Made by a program: the position numbers and the translations under genes. Positions 1-8,194 of a stretch of DNA of 64,000 bases are shown piece after piece. How positions within the stretch are numbered: the stretch's first letter is position 1; each line of letters opens with the position of its first letter. Under the pieces are notes generated by a model, which was given only the letters and a program-made list of their open reading frames with translations, did no database searches and had not been told where the DNA came from. The stretch spans positions 299,772 to 363,771 of the forward strand of contig CAJAQB010000013.1 of assembly GCA_903943975.1 (NCBI GenBank). Reading direction: 5' to 3'. Source of the DNA: Synechococcus lacustris. Lineage in GTDB: Bacteria > Cyanobacteriota > Cyanobacteriia > PCC-6307 > Cyanobiaceae.

Positions 1-210
1 ATTTTAAGCATAAAAGCGATCAGCTCCGTTGATCTGGTTGGTATCGCCACTGATTATTGCGACCGTTTCACTGCCCTTGATGCCCTGAAGAACGGATTGG
101 CTGTGCGGCTTCTTCTACCGATGTGCGTTGGAGTTGCACCTGAATCAACCACTGCTGCACTGGCTGAAATGAGGGCGGCTGGAATTGAGATCGTTGAACA
201 GATTGAATGA
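1..210 (+). CDS. pncA: Nicotinamidase (isochorismatase-like hydrolase), C-terminal end only
   Basis: The first 69 codons of the window, in frame 1 and ending at TGA 208-210, are the C-terminal third of an isochorismatase-fold cysteine hydrolase. The segment GIATDYCDRFTALDAL matches the nucleophile region of PncA-type nicotinamidases; the Cys in ATDYC is the catalytic one. The downstream pattern GVAPESTTAALAEMRAAGI also fits. PncA converts nicotinamide to nicotinate for NAD salvage in the cytoplasm. The 5' part, including the Asp and Lys of the triad and the metal site, lies outside the window. An Asp follows the Cys where Val is common. Another isochorismatase-family amidase is possible, but the ATDYC context favours nicotinamidase. 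Confidence 0.78.
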   Translation: MLSIKAISSVDLVGIATDYCDRFTALDALKNGLAVRLLLPMCVGVAPESTTAALAEMRAAGIEIVEQIE

Positions 211-269
211 GCTGCTGCTGCCAGCAGTTGCATGGGTGGGCCAGATCAGGGTTGCAGTCTTAATGTAAT

Positions 270-329
270 TGTGCTAAACAATACAAAATCGTACTTACAA
301 ATGTGCTAAGTAATGTAAAATTGTATTTA
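270..329. repeat. Imperfect tandem repeat, two 28-nt copies
   Basis: Copies at 270-297 and 302-329 start with TGTGCTAA and end in TTA, 32 nt apart. They differ at six positions, all transitions. The block is AT-rich and lies in the 386-bp gene-free spacer between the nicotinamidase and the cyclase gene. No function can be read from it; it could hold promoter elements. Confidence 0.6.
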
Positions 330-346
330 AAGGGCGTGCCCGTTTG

Positions 347-394
347 CCCCCCCCCCCCCCTGTGAAGCGCCAGCCCTTTCGCGCTTGCTCGCTT
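347..394 (+). repeat. C14 tract plus 34-bp unit, copy 1 (non-coding)
   Basis: Fourteen C residues (347-360) are followed by 34 bases starting TGTGAAGCGCCAGCCC. The same 48-bp block recurs at 609-656 inside the start of the cyclase gene with one mismatch. The remaining spacer, 395-596, shows no gene that I can support. Confidence 0.9.
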
Positions 395-596
395 GCCTTG
401 CCTATGAGTTAATCAACCTGCACGGGGCATGGGCATGGCAACAGACAACTTATGCAGCAGTCTGATGCATAAGTTTCGTTACAAGCACCTGAATAATCCA
501 TGCATCGGTTAATCCTAAAGATATTCAAACGAGCATGTACAGGTCCCATGCCCGCAACTGGCGGCGATCCGGCATTAAACCCCAGACAGTATCCCC

Positions 597-2624
597 TTGG
601 ATATATCGCCCCCCCCCCCCCCTGTGAAGCGCCAGCCCTTCCGCGCTTGCTCGCTTAGCAAGCTAGGCCGATATAAATTTCTCTACTTTTTATTGGCGAT
701 TGCAGCAATGTTTGTTGTAGACATATGCGGGCCGCCGGAACTTTCGTTATTTTATTTGCTCTGGCTGCCTGTTTTATTGGCTGCCAACGTGCTTCCGGCT
801 AGGCAAGTAGCGCTTCTTGGCGTTGTCGCATTTAGCCTGAGCATAGTAGATGGGCTCGTCTATGTCCATGCTTTTCGCTCCCCTCACTTTATTATTGAGA
901 TCATCGCCTCGCCGGTGATATCGCTGTTGGCGGTGTTAATGGCGGCTAATCGTGAAAAATCAATGCGGTTGCTGGCGACCGATCAGAAGTATAAGCTGTT
1001 AGCTGAAAACGGATCCGATGTAGTCTTCAGGATAAACAATGTAGGCATTATTGAATGGGTATCTGAATCGGTCACTAGCCTGCTTGGCTTTCAGCCCAGC
1101 CAATGTATTGGCCAGCTATCAGTAGACTTTGCTGCCCCTGAAGACAGGCCCACCGTAAGATCCTACATCGCCAGGGCCCATCAAGGGGAAACAACACGTT
1201 TTGAGGTGCGAGTATCCACAAGCAGTGGCGACCTGCACTGGGTGGAAGTTACCATACGCCCGATATTTGATGCAAATGGCATCTACCAGGGCCATGTGGG
1301 CAGCCTGCGCGATATTCAGCTAGAGCTGGAGGTTAGGCAGTTAGCTGAAAATAAAAAAGCTATGCTGCAGGCCACACTTGATTCCTTGCTTGATCCCCAT
1401 GTATTACTTACGGCCGTGCGGGATCAAGACGGCAATATCATTGATTTTATCTACGCTGAAGCAAATCAGGCCGCCTGTAGCTATAATAAAATTGAGCGAG
1501 ACCAGCTAATTGGCGCTCGCCTGCTGGAGATTCTGCCGGGCCAGGCTGGCTCAGGCATGCTGGAGATGTATAGCAAAGCAATTGAATCAGGGCAGCCCTT
1601 GGCGCTAGATGATTTCGCTTACTTCCACGAAAACTATAATGAAGAACGCTATTTTGATGTTCGCGCTGTGCGGGTTGGCGATTCACTCAGCTATACCTGG
1701 CGCGATGTAACTGATCGCCACAATGCAGCTAAGAAACTAGTGGCTTCCGAGCTGAATTTCCGCCTCTTGGCAGAGAATTCCTCCAGTGTGGTGATACGAA
1801 CTGGAGATGACTACAGGGTAACTTGGGTTTCCCCCTCGCTTTTGAACACGCTCGGCTGGGAACCACAGGAATGGATAGGGCGCCAATGGGCTGAATTTAT
1901 CCACCCTGAGGAAGTGACGGCATTTGCAAATGCAATGCAGAAGCTGACAAGTGGTAGATCAGCAGGGGTGGATCGGATTAGAATTTTGGCTAAATCTGGT
2001 GAATTCAACTGGATAGATATAATTTCCAGCCCCTTTCGCCATGCCGATGGGAAATTGGAAGGCCTGGTGGCTTCATTCCACACAGTGGATGAGCAGGTTG
2101 CCTCGCAGCAGGAGCTGGATCAGCGAGCTCGCACCGACCAGCTGACCGGCCTACTCAACCGCAAGGAAGTGCTGGATCGCTTTGATTTAATCAATAATCA
2201 CGGCTCCCGCACTGGTAAGGAAGCAGCCGTGCTTTTCTGTGACCTGGATCGATTTAAGAATATCAATGATACCTATGGTCACCTTATTGGCGATCAGGTG
2301 CTTTGCACTATTGCGGATCGCATCAAGAGCTGCTTGCGAGAAAATGATTTAATTGCTCGTTTTGGTGGTGATGAATTCCTAGTGATGTTAGTTGGTGTGC
2401 AAGATCTAGAGAATGCAAGTTTAATCGCTGAGAAGCTGCGGCTTGCTTGCCTAGAGCCTATGCAATCAACGGCGGGTGAAATTTATGCAAGCCTAAGTAT
2501 TGGCGTAACTCTGGCCCGAAAAGGCGAGAGTAGTGATGCAATGATTTCTCGGGCGGATAGGGCCATGTATCTCGCTAAAAAGCAAGGCCGAGATCAGGTT
2601 ATACCCATACCAGTGACTGGCTAG
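597..2624 (+). CDS. Membrane-anchored PAS-PAS-PAS-GGDEF diguanylate cyclase
   Basis: Makes cyclic-di-GMP from two GTP, presumably in response to a signal sensed by its membrane or PAS domains. Residues ~25-120 are hydrophobic with several probable membrane helices. Three PAS-like domains follow at ~130-245, ~255-375 and ~380-500 (repeated 'LLAENxSxVVxR' starts). The GGDEF domain spans ~507-670 with intact GGDEF at 590-594, and an inhibitory I-site RxxD (581-584) five residues before it, so product feedback is expected. The start is uncertain. TTG 597 opens the frame, GTG 624 lies just after the C14 run (609-622), and ATG 548 would be in frame only if the run were 13 (or 16) C long. No good ribosome-binding site is visible before any of them. 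The C run encodes a proline stretch in the TTG version. Confidence 0.9.
   Translation: MDISPPPPPVKRQPFRACSLSKLGRYKFLYFLLAIAAMFVVDICGPPELSLFYLLWLPVLLAANVLPARQVALLGVVAFSLSIVDGLVYVHAFRSPHFIIEIIASPVISLLAVLMAANREKSMRLLATDQKYKLLAENGSDVVFRINNVGIIEWVSESVTSLLGFQPSQCIGQLSVDFAAPEDRPTVRSYIARAHQGETTRFEVRVSTSSGDLHWVEVTIRPIFDANGIYQGHVGSLRDIQLELEVRQLAENKKAMLQATLDSLLDPHVLLTAVRDQDGNIIDFIYAEANQAACSYNKIERDQLIGARLLEILPGQAGSGMLEMYSKAIESGQPLALDDFAYFHENYNEERYFDVRAVRVGDSLSYTWRDVTDRHNAAKKLVASELNFRLLAENSSSVVIRTGDDYRVTWVSPSLLNTLGWEPQEWIGRQWAEFIHPEEVTAFANAMQKLTSGRSAGVDRIRILAKSGEFNWIDIISSPFRHADGKLEGLVASFHTVDEQVASQQELDQRARTDQLTGLLNRKEVLDRFDLINNHGSRTGKEAAVLFCDLDRFKNINDTYGHLIGDQVLCTIADRIKSCLRENDLIARFGGDEFLVMLVGVQDLENASLIAEKLRLACLEPMQSTAGEIYASLSIGVTLARKGESSDAMISRADRAMYLAKKQGRDQVIPIPVTG
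609..656 (+). repeat. C14 tract plus 34-bp unit, copy 2 (within cyclase 5' end)
   Basis: The C run is at 609-622, and the block through 656 repeats 347-394 with one T/C difference. In this copy the run sits in or immediately before the coding start, so a change in length would alter the reading frame of the N-terminus. Confidence 0.9.
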
Positions 2625-2806
2625 GGCACCTTCTTCTGGGTCTCTGCTCGTCAACGATATGCAAGACGATAGACGTTATTACCGCCACTGAATCCATTGG
2701 GCCTGGTTCTTGATTGCCCCATGGGCATCGTGACTTTGAATCGTTCAGTACTGCGTTTGGCACTCACAGGGGCTGAGAGTTACATTCACTGGGGCTTAAC
2801 AACGTG

Positions 2807-3412
2807 ATGACTCCCCCTTTCCCTCAGCTCGTGATCGCCACTGGCAATGCCGGCAAACTGCTGGAATTCCAGCGGCTGCTGGCGGCATTGCCCCTGGAGG
2901 TGCTGCCCCAGCCCGCCGGTTTCGAAGTGGAGGAAACGGGCCAAACCTTTGCTGAAAATGCCCGGCTCAAGGCCGAAGCCGTGGCCCAGGCCACCGGCTG
3001 CTGGGCCCTGGCCGATGACTCCGGCCTGAGCGTGACGGCCCTCGGCGGTGCCCCCGGGATCCATTCAGCCCGCTATGCCGCCACGGATGCCGAGCGGATT
3101 GCCCGCTTGCTCCAGGAGCTGGCGGCCGCCCAGGCCCTCGATACAAAGCTCGACCGCAGTGCCGAATTTGTGGCGGCCCTGGCCCTGGCCGATCCCAGTG
3201 GCCGCACGCTGCTCACGGTGGAGGGGATCTGCCCCGGGCTGATCCTGGAGGCCCCCCGCGGCGCGGCTGGCTTCGGCTACGACCCGGTGTTTCTGGTGCC
3301 GGAGCTGGGGCTCAGCTTTGCTGAGATGGATAAAGACACCAAGGGCCAGATCGGCCACCGCGGCCGCGCCTTTGCCCAGTTGCTGCCCCAGCTGCAGGGG
3401 TTACTGGGCTGA
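2807..3412 (+). CDS. rdgB: XTP/dITP pyrophosphatase (Ham1/RdgB family)
   Basis: Removes non-canonical purine nucleotides by hydrolysing XTP, dITP and ITP to the monophosphate plus pyrophosphate, protecting DNA and RNA. 201 aa, normal for the family. Visible signatures: IATGNAGKLLEF near the N-terminus (substrate loop), FAENARLKAEAV, ADDSGL (metal/catalytic Asp), GxxPGIHSARYA, GFGYDPVF and the closing IGHRGRAF. GTG 2804 lies directly before ATG 2807; the ATG is preferred. The 3' end overlaps the convergent carotenoid oxygenase gene by 12 bp. Confidence 0.95.
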   Translation: MTPPFPQLVIATGNAGKLLEFQRLLAALPLEVLPQPAGFEVEETGQTFAENARLKAEAVAQATGCWALADDSGLSVTALGGAPGIHSARYAATDAERIARLLQELAAAQALDTKLDRSAEFVAALALADPSGRTLLTVEGICPGLILEAPRGAAGFGYDPVFLVPELGLSFAEMDKDTKGQIGHRGRAFAQLLPQLQGLLG

Positions 3413-4957
3413 GCCCGCCACCCAGCTGCCATGCAAACCGTGGGGGATGGCGAGGGGTAGTTCCAGCAGCGCCTGTTCGCTGAGGTCGTGGCCGTTGAGG
3501 ATCACCAGGTCGCTGGCAGCGCGGCTGCCATTCCACACCAGGCAAAGCACCCAGCCGTCGTCTTCCGCCGCCGCCCCAGGCCGGGGCACAAACACCGGTT
3601 CACTCACGAACCCGTGGGGTGCGGCACTCCAGATCATTTCTTCGCCGCTTTGGAGATCAAGCTTTTTGATCGCCTGGAGCGGGTCGTTGCCCTGGGGCCG
3701 GGCGGCCACGGCCATCCAGCCGTAGCGGGCCTTCAGGCCTTGCTTAGCCGGGTTCACCATGGCGAATTCGCAGCAGCGTTCGCTCAGTAGTTCTGTTTGG
3801 GCACTGTTATTGCTTTGCACACTGTTATTGCTTTGCACACTGTTATTGCTTTGCACACCGGTGTTGCTGAGCTTGATGCGGGAGCGTTTCAACTGGCCCA
3901 CGGGCAGTTGTTCGAAGTCCACAGCGCGGAAATCATCCTCCGGGCCGATCGAGGGGAAATCGGCGTAGTGGATGCTTTCCAGCACCAATTCATCGCCCTC
4001 TTCGTAGGCGTTTAGGTGGTGGAACACGAAACCGGCGGGGGCAGGAATCAAGCGTGGTTCCTGGCCGGCATAGCTGCCGCTGGCCCGGGGCACCAGCCAG
4101 AACTGGGCCTGGCCGTCTGGTTTTGATTTCAGGCACTGGGCGGCGCCCCTTTGGCCCAGCAGATAGGGCAGGGGGTTGAAGGCGATGGCGTTCTGCAGGA
4201 ACACCGCCCAGTTGGGGGTGATGGCGAAGTCGTGCAGGAAAGCAAAGCCAGCAAAGCTGTCGCGCCGTTCACTCAGCAGTTGACCGGCCTGAATTCCCCG
4301 TTCGGGATCATCAACCGTGGCGAATTCCATCAGCCGGATGCTGCTGCGGGGCCCGGTTTTCACCCCGAAGTTGACCATGCGGGGGGCGCCATGGTGGCCG
4401 GGGTCAAAGCGGGGGTGGGCACTGAAGGCCTCGCCGGTTTTGAGCACCCCATCGAGCAGGCTCAGCCCGCGGGTTTCGAGGCTGTTGGGGTCGAGGGCGT
4501 GGGGGGAACTGGCCTCCCAAAGGGCCAGCAGCTGATCGCCTAGCTGCACCACCTGGGTGTTGGCCACATTCTTGAGGCGCAGGTCAAAGGCATTGGCCAG
4601 GGGGCCGCCGGGCTTTTGGCTGCCAAACACGCCGCGGTACAGCACCCGGCCTGCGGCCTCCTCCGCCAACCAGCCCTCCGTGCGCACAAAGCGGTTGCTG
4701 AAGCTGGCGGCCCCGGCCCCAAAGCGCAGGGCACAGATCAAACCATCGCCATCAAAGGGGTGGTGCAACCACTGGCCGCCCCGTTCCAGTCGGCCGGGGC
4801 CATTGCGATAAAGCGTGCCCAGCAGCTCCGGCGGGATCGCCCCCCGGGCTGCGCTGAGCGGCACCTGGCTGAGTTCCCGTTCCACGTTTTGGAAAGCGCT
4901 GGCCCATTCGGCGCGGTTGAAGGAGGGCGCGGCGGCTGGGCTGGGGGCAACGGTCAT
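3401..4957 (-). CDS. Carotenoid cleavage oxygenase (RPE65/CCD family)
   Basis: Non-haem iron dioxygenase that cleaves carotenoids or apocarotenoids to aldehydes. 518 aa, slightly long. The four iron-binding histidines are recognisable in context: H181 (AHPRFDP), H242 (LHDFAITPN), H313 or H314 (FHHLNAYEEGD) and H509 (PHGLHGSW). The N-terminal GTLYRNGPGR and HPFDGDGL segments are typical. Residues 368-385 are three perfect copies of VQSNNS encoded by an 18-bp repeat, probably an insertion in a surface loop. Substrate cannot be told from sequence. The gene follows the HEPN/MNT pair on the same strand. Confidence 0.93.
   Translation of the reverse strand: MTVAPSPAAAPSFNRAEWASAFQNVERELSQVPLSAARGAIPPELLGTLYRNGPGRLERGGQWLHHPFDGDGLICALRFGAGAASFSNRFVRTEGWLAEEAAGRVLYRGVFGSQKPGGPLANAFDLRLKNVANTQVVQLGDQLLALWEASSPHALDPNSLETRGLSLLDGVLKTGEAFSAHPRFDPGHHGAPRMVNFGVKTGPRSSIRLMEFATVDDPERGIQAGQLLSERRDSFAGFAFLHDFAITPNWAVFLQNAIAFNPLPYLLGQRGAAQCLKSKPDGQAQFWLVPRASGSYAGQEPRLIPAPAGFVFHHLNAYEEGDELVLESIHYADFPSIGPEDDFRAVDFEQLPVGQLKRSRIKLSNTGVQSNNSVQSNNSVQSNNSAQTELLSERCCEFAMVNPAKQGLKARYGWMAVAARPQGNDPLQAIKKLDLQSGEEMIWSAAPHGFVSEPVFVPRPGAAAEDDGWVLCLVWNGSRAASDLVILNGHDLSEQALLELPLAIPHGLHGSWVAGSAQ
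3803..3856 (-). repeat. 18-bp in-frame tandem repeat, 3 perfect copies
   Basis: Unit ACTGTTATTGCTTTGCAC at 3803-3820, 3821-3838 and 3839-3856. Eighteen is a multiple of three, so copy number changes keep the carotenoid oxygenase frame; each unit adds VQSNNS to the protein. Confidence 0.97.
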
Positions 4958-5000
4958 GGCAGGGCTGATTCGTAACGGAATGTTAAGCAGGGGTGTCGAA

Positions 5001-5501
5001 TTAGGCGGGGCCGCTCAAATCGTTCAGCCAAGCCCCGAAGCGGTCGAAATCCACCTGCAGTTGGGGCCATAGCCCAATTGCGCTGGTCAATAGCCGAAAT
5101 ACCTGGTCTCGTTCCAGTTCATAGGCATAGAGATGGCGCACCACATGGCGAAAGCGCAGTAACTCCCCCAAGCGCCCCACCGTGCCCGCAGCCAAAACGG
5201 CGGGCCGCGCCTCCGTGGCAATGGCCATGCGCTCCAACAGGCGCCGGTGCCAGTCGGCCCCATCCGGGGGGCCGCCGTTGAGCACCCGCACAATCTGCAC
5301 AAGACAACGCTCTATCCCGGTATAGAAACTCTGCAGCCGCAGGGCCGCCGCATCACAGCGCTCCTCAACCCCTTGGGGCTCCTCCCAGGTCTGCTGGAGA
5401 TGCTTCAACGACTCGACCAAGGTCTGCAGTTTGCTGCGTTCCACCTGCAGGTCGGCGAGCAAATCAGCCAGCTGGCGACTGGAGGGCAGCGGGGCGATCA
5501 C
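5001..5501 (-). CDS. HEPN-domain toxin of an MNT/HEPN pair (HepT-like)
   Basis: Probable RNase toxin. 166 aa, mostly helical. The C-terminal part has RHVVRHLY, which fits the R-x4-H-x-Y signature of HepT RNases exactly (R118, H123, Y125 in this numbering). The chosen start is GTG 5501, whose GTGA overlaps the stop codon of the upstream nucleotidyltransferase gene and suggests translational coupling; an in-frame GTG 5525 would add eight residues. In described HepT/MntA pairs the nucleotidyltransferase neutralises HepT by AMPylating the Tyr of this motif. The assignment rests on the motif plus the partner gene. Confidence 0.75.
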   Translation of the reverse strand: MIAPLPSSRQLADLLADLQVERSKLQTLVESLKHLQQTWEEPQGVEERCDAAALRLQSFYTGIERCLVQIVRVLNGGPPDGADWHRRLLERMAIATEARPAVLAAGTVGRLGELLRFRHVVRHLYAYELERDQVFRLLTSAIGLWPQLQVDFDRFGAWLNDLSGPA

Positions 5502-5878
5502 AACAGTGAACGGCCGCGTTCCCACAGGCGTTCCTGCCAGTGGGGCGGCAGCGCCTCCAAGCGCACCAGGTCGATTGGTAGTCGTTCCGTGGCTTCCGGA
5601 GCGGCCAGCTCTAAGCCATCCACTACCGCCATTGCCTCCAGTAGCTCGGCAGCGGGCAAGCCCTGCACACAGAGATCCAGATCGGAATTGAGGCCAAATC
5701 CCGGTTCCAGCACCGAGCCAAACAGCCAGATGCCTTGCAGCTGAGGCCAGCGCTGGGCTAATGCCTGGGCCGCAGCTTTGGCCTGCAGTTCAGCGCTGCT
5801 GCGGCGCTGGGCAATCGCCGCCGCCTCAGCGCTTAAGCGTTGTTGCCAATGGGCGCGGTGGGCGGCAGATACGGCCAT
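5498..5878 (-). CDS. MNT-type nucleotidyltransferase, antitoxin partner of HEPN toxin
   Basis: 126-aa minimal nucleotidyltransferase of the polymerase-beta fold. GS-x10-DxD is exact: G54-S55 then D66 and D68 in FGSVLEPGFGLNSDLDL. In MNT/HEPN systems this protein AMPylates and silences the HEPN RNase. It begins three bases after the end of hisB and overlaps the toxin gene, so the pair is probably transcribed behind hisB. The N-terminal ~45 residues are a helix with many Ala and Gln residues. The nucleotidyltransferase assignment is firm; the antitoxin role is inferred from the neighbour. Confidence 0.85.
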   Translation of the reverse strand: MAVSAAHRAHWQQRLSAEAAAIAQRRSSAELQAKAAAQALAQRWPQLQGIWLFGSVLEPGFGLNSDLDLCVQGLPAAELLEAMAVVDGLELAAPEATERLPIDLVRLEALPPHWQERLWERGRSLL

Positions 5879-5881
5879 AGC

Positions 5882-6493
5882 TCAACCCCCCGCCCGCTCC
5901 AGCACCCCCTTACTACTGGGCACGCTGCCAGCTCGGCGTGGATCAATTTCCACCGCCTGGCGCAGGGCCCGGGCAAAGGCCTTGAAGCAGGCTTCCACGA
6001 TGTGGTGGGAATTGACGCCAGCCAGTTGGCGGATGTGCAGGGTGAGGCCGGAGTTGTTTACCACCGCCACGAAGAATTCCTTCACCAGCTCGCTGTCGTA
6101 GCTGCCGATCTTCTGGGCGGGGATCTCCAGGTTGTAGCTGAGGTGGGGCCGGCCAGAACAATCCAAGGCCACCTGCACCAGGGCCTCATCCAAGGGCGCC
6201 ACGAAGTGACCAAAGCGCTGGATGCCCCGGCGATCGCCCAGGGCCTGGGCTAGGGCCTGGCCCACGGCAATGCCCACGTCTTCGTTGCTGTGGTGATCGT
6301 CGATGTGGGTGTCACCCCTGGCGCTGATCACCAGATCCAGCAGGCCATGGCTGGCCAGCTGGTGAAGCATGTGATCCAAAAAGGGCACACCGCTGCTCAC
6401 TTGGCACTGGCCGCTGCCGTCGAGGTTGAGCTGCACCTGCACATCGGTTTCGCCGGTGACCCGGTGCACCTGGCCCTGGCGGGGGGCGTTCAT
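5882..6493 (-). CDS. hisB: Imidazoleglycerol-phosphate dehydratase
   Basis: Sixth step of histidine synthesis: dehydrates imidazole glycerol phosphate to imidazole acetol phosphate. 203 aa, the monofunctional size found in cyanobacteria. Metal-ligand clusters are intact: [27 protein letters not shown] and [17 protein letters not shown], ending with the usual PSSKG. It sits upstream of the MNT/HEPN pair (3-bp gap) and downstream of the bestrophin gene on the same strand, so the three may share a transcript. Confidence 0.97.
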   Translation of the reverse strand: MNAPRQGQVHRVTGETDVQVQLNLDGSGQCQVSSGVPFLDHMLHQLASHGLLDLVISARGDTHIDDHHSNEDVGIAVGQALAQALGDRRGIQRFGHFVAPLDEALVQVALDCSGRPHLSYNLEIPAQKIGSYDSELVKEFFVAVVNNSGLTLHIRQLAGVNSHHIVEACFKAFARALRQAVEIDPRRAGSVPSSKGVLERAGG

Positions 6494-6560
6494 GGGGGGG
6501 GTAGAGAAGGGCTCTTACTTGAATTCTGCCGTGGAACCCCCAGGGGGCCAGCGACAGCGC

Positions 6561-7463
6561 TCAGGTCCAGAGGCAGGAGCGTTCGCCCTCCGGGGGCAAC
6601 GCTAGGGGATGGTCGGCACCGAGTAAGCCCTTCGTGATGATCGAGCACAGGCGATTCATCGGCAAGGCAAATATTGGTCCGAAAAAAGGCGCTTCAACGT
6701 AAGCACCAAGGCGCTCAGCCGTAATGAAGCCAGCCATTACCAAATAGCCCACCAGTGCCCCCCAGGGTTCATAGTGGGCATCCATACGAATGTACAAAAG
6801 AAAGCCAAAGATCCAAACACTTATTCGAATAAATACGTCATAGGAGGCTGGAAAGGGTTGATTGCGCACTTTTTCGCAACCGCCGATGCCATTGCAAATT
6901 TCATCCTCAACCCGTAGTAATTGCAAGCGGCCGAAGTCGGAAATTTTGCCACTGCGATGTAGGCCTTCAATGGCCAGGGCCTGTTCCATCAGCAGGCCCT
7001 GGCTGCTTAAAGCATCGTCATAACCGAGGGAACTGGCCAGGCGCTGCAGCGATTGCATGGCATAGGGATGGGGCCTGTCTCGCAATTCGTTGTTCAGTAC
7101 CCACATCAATAGCACCTGGCGTTCTAATAACGGCTGGATCAGTGCCTGGGAGGCTTCCGACCCACCGAGTTGGCCGTAAAGGTTGTTGCGCAGGTTGCGG
7201 CTTTGGTTCACCAAGCGGCCCCAGAGGCTGCGGGCTTCCCACCAACGGGCATAGGCCTGGCTATTGCGAAAGCTGGTGAAAACGGATACGGCAATCCCCA
7301 GCATTGGCAAAATTACTTCGGGAGCAAAATCACGTGACAATATCTTGTTAATGTTGAGTGTCGACAGGCAGATGAACAGGGCAAATGCCAGGTCGTCCCA
7401 GAGGTACCGGAGTACATAGCCAGTCACCTTTATCGCGCCAAAATGACCTGCCTGTCTGAGCAT
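6561..7463 (-). CDS. Bestrophin-like anion channel (UPF0187)
   Basis: 300-aa membrane protein of the bacterial bestrophin family. Family-like segments include the early WDDLAFALFICLS helix, the region around FTSFRNSQAYARWWEARSLWGRLVNQSRN, and a C-terminal PFFGPIFALPMNRLC. Bestrophins are pentameric anion channels; in algae some pass bicarbonate across the thylakoid membrane. Here the gene is divergent from a beta-carbonic anhydrase with only 86 bp between starts, which suggests, but does not prove, a role in inorganic carbon handling. Confidence 0.85.
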   Translation of the reverse strand: MLRQAGHFGAIKVTGYVLRYLWDDLAFALFICLSTLNINKILSRDFAPEVILPMLGIAVSVFTSFRNSQAYARWWEARSLWGRLVNQSRNLRNNLYGQLGGSEASQALIQPLLERQVLLMWVLNNELRDRPHPYAMQSLQRLASSLGYDDALSSQGLLMEQALAIEGLHRSGKISDFGRLQLLRVEDEICNGIGGCEKVRNQPFPASYDVFIRISVWIFGFLLYIRMDAHYEPWGALVGYLVMAGFITAERLGAYVEAPFFGPIFALPMNRLCSIITKGLLGADHPLALPPEGERSCLWT

Positions 7464-7549
7464 TGCTGGCTGAAAAAAATTTATGTTAGAGCTTGCTAGA
7501 CTAAAAGCCAGTTAATAAGTCATGCTGGCTTCAACAGCATCGTTCTTGC

Positions 7550-8191
7550 GTGGCTTCCAGTCAGATCCCTGTGGCCCATTCCGCTTCTGTCCCGGCTGAT
7601 CCCGCTGCTGTGTTTGCGCAACTGAAGGCCGGTCACCAGCGCTTTATGAACGGTAAATCCATACACCCAAACATCAGCCGCGAACGGCTGGTGGAAGTGG
7701 CCGCTGGCCAAAATCCCATAGCGGCGATCTTGGGTTGCGCCGATTCGCGGGTGCCGGTGGAGCTGTTGTTTGACACCGGCCTTGGCGACCTGTTTGTGGT
7801 GCGCAGCGCCGGCAACACCGCCTTCACCGCCGCCATCGGTTCGCTCGAATATGCGGTGTCCCACCTGGGGGTGTCGCTGATCATCGTGCTGGGCCATGAG
7901 CGTTGTGGCGCCGTGACTGCCGCCCTCGACCTCTCCGCCCATCTCACCCCCAGCCTCTCCAAGGTGGTGGGCCAGGTGCGCATGGAATTGATGGCCGCCG
8001 GGGCGATGGATGACCTGGATAAGGCCTGCCGCATCAATGCCCTGCGTTCGGCCCAGAGCCTGGCCGATTCCAGCGTGTTGATCACCGACCGCCTCCGCCA
8101 GGGGCGCCTGGAGATCGAAACCGCCTACTACGACCTCGACACCGCTGAGATCGATTGGCTGGGGGCCGTGAAGCCCACGGCGCTCAACTGA
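7550..8191 (+). CDS. Beta-class carbonic anhydrase
   Basis: Interconverts CO2 and bicarbonate. 213 aa. Zinc ligands C63, H116 and C119 are in CADSRVP and GHERCGA; D65 and R67 form the usual catalytic dyad. GTG 7550 is the start in this frame. No signal peptide is evident, so a cytoplasmic site is likely. Alpha-carboxysome species use a different shell enzyme (CsoSCA), so this is an additional anhydrase. The divergent bestrophin gene shares its promoter region. Confidence 0.95.
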   Translation: MASSQIPVAHSASVPADPAAVFAQLKAGHQRFMNGKSIHPNISRERLVEVAAGQNPIAAILGCADSRVPVELLFDTGLGDLFVVRSAGNTAFTAAIGSLEYAVSHLGVSLIIVLGHERCGAVTAALDLSAHLTPSLSKVVGQVRMELMAAGAMDDLDKACRINALRSAQSLADSSVLITDRLRQGRLEIETAYYDLDTAEIDWLGAVKPTALN

Positions 8192-8194
8192 GCC

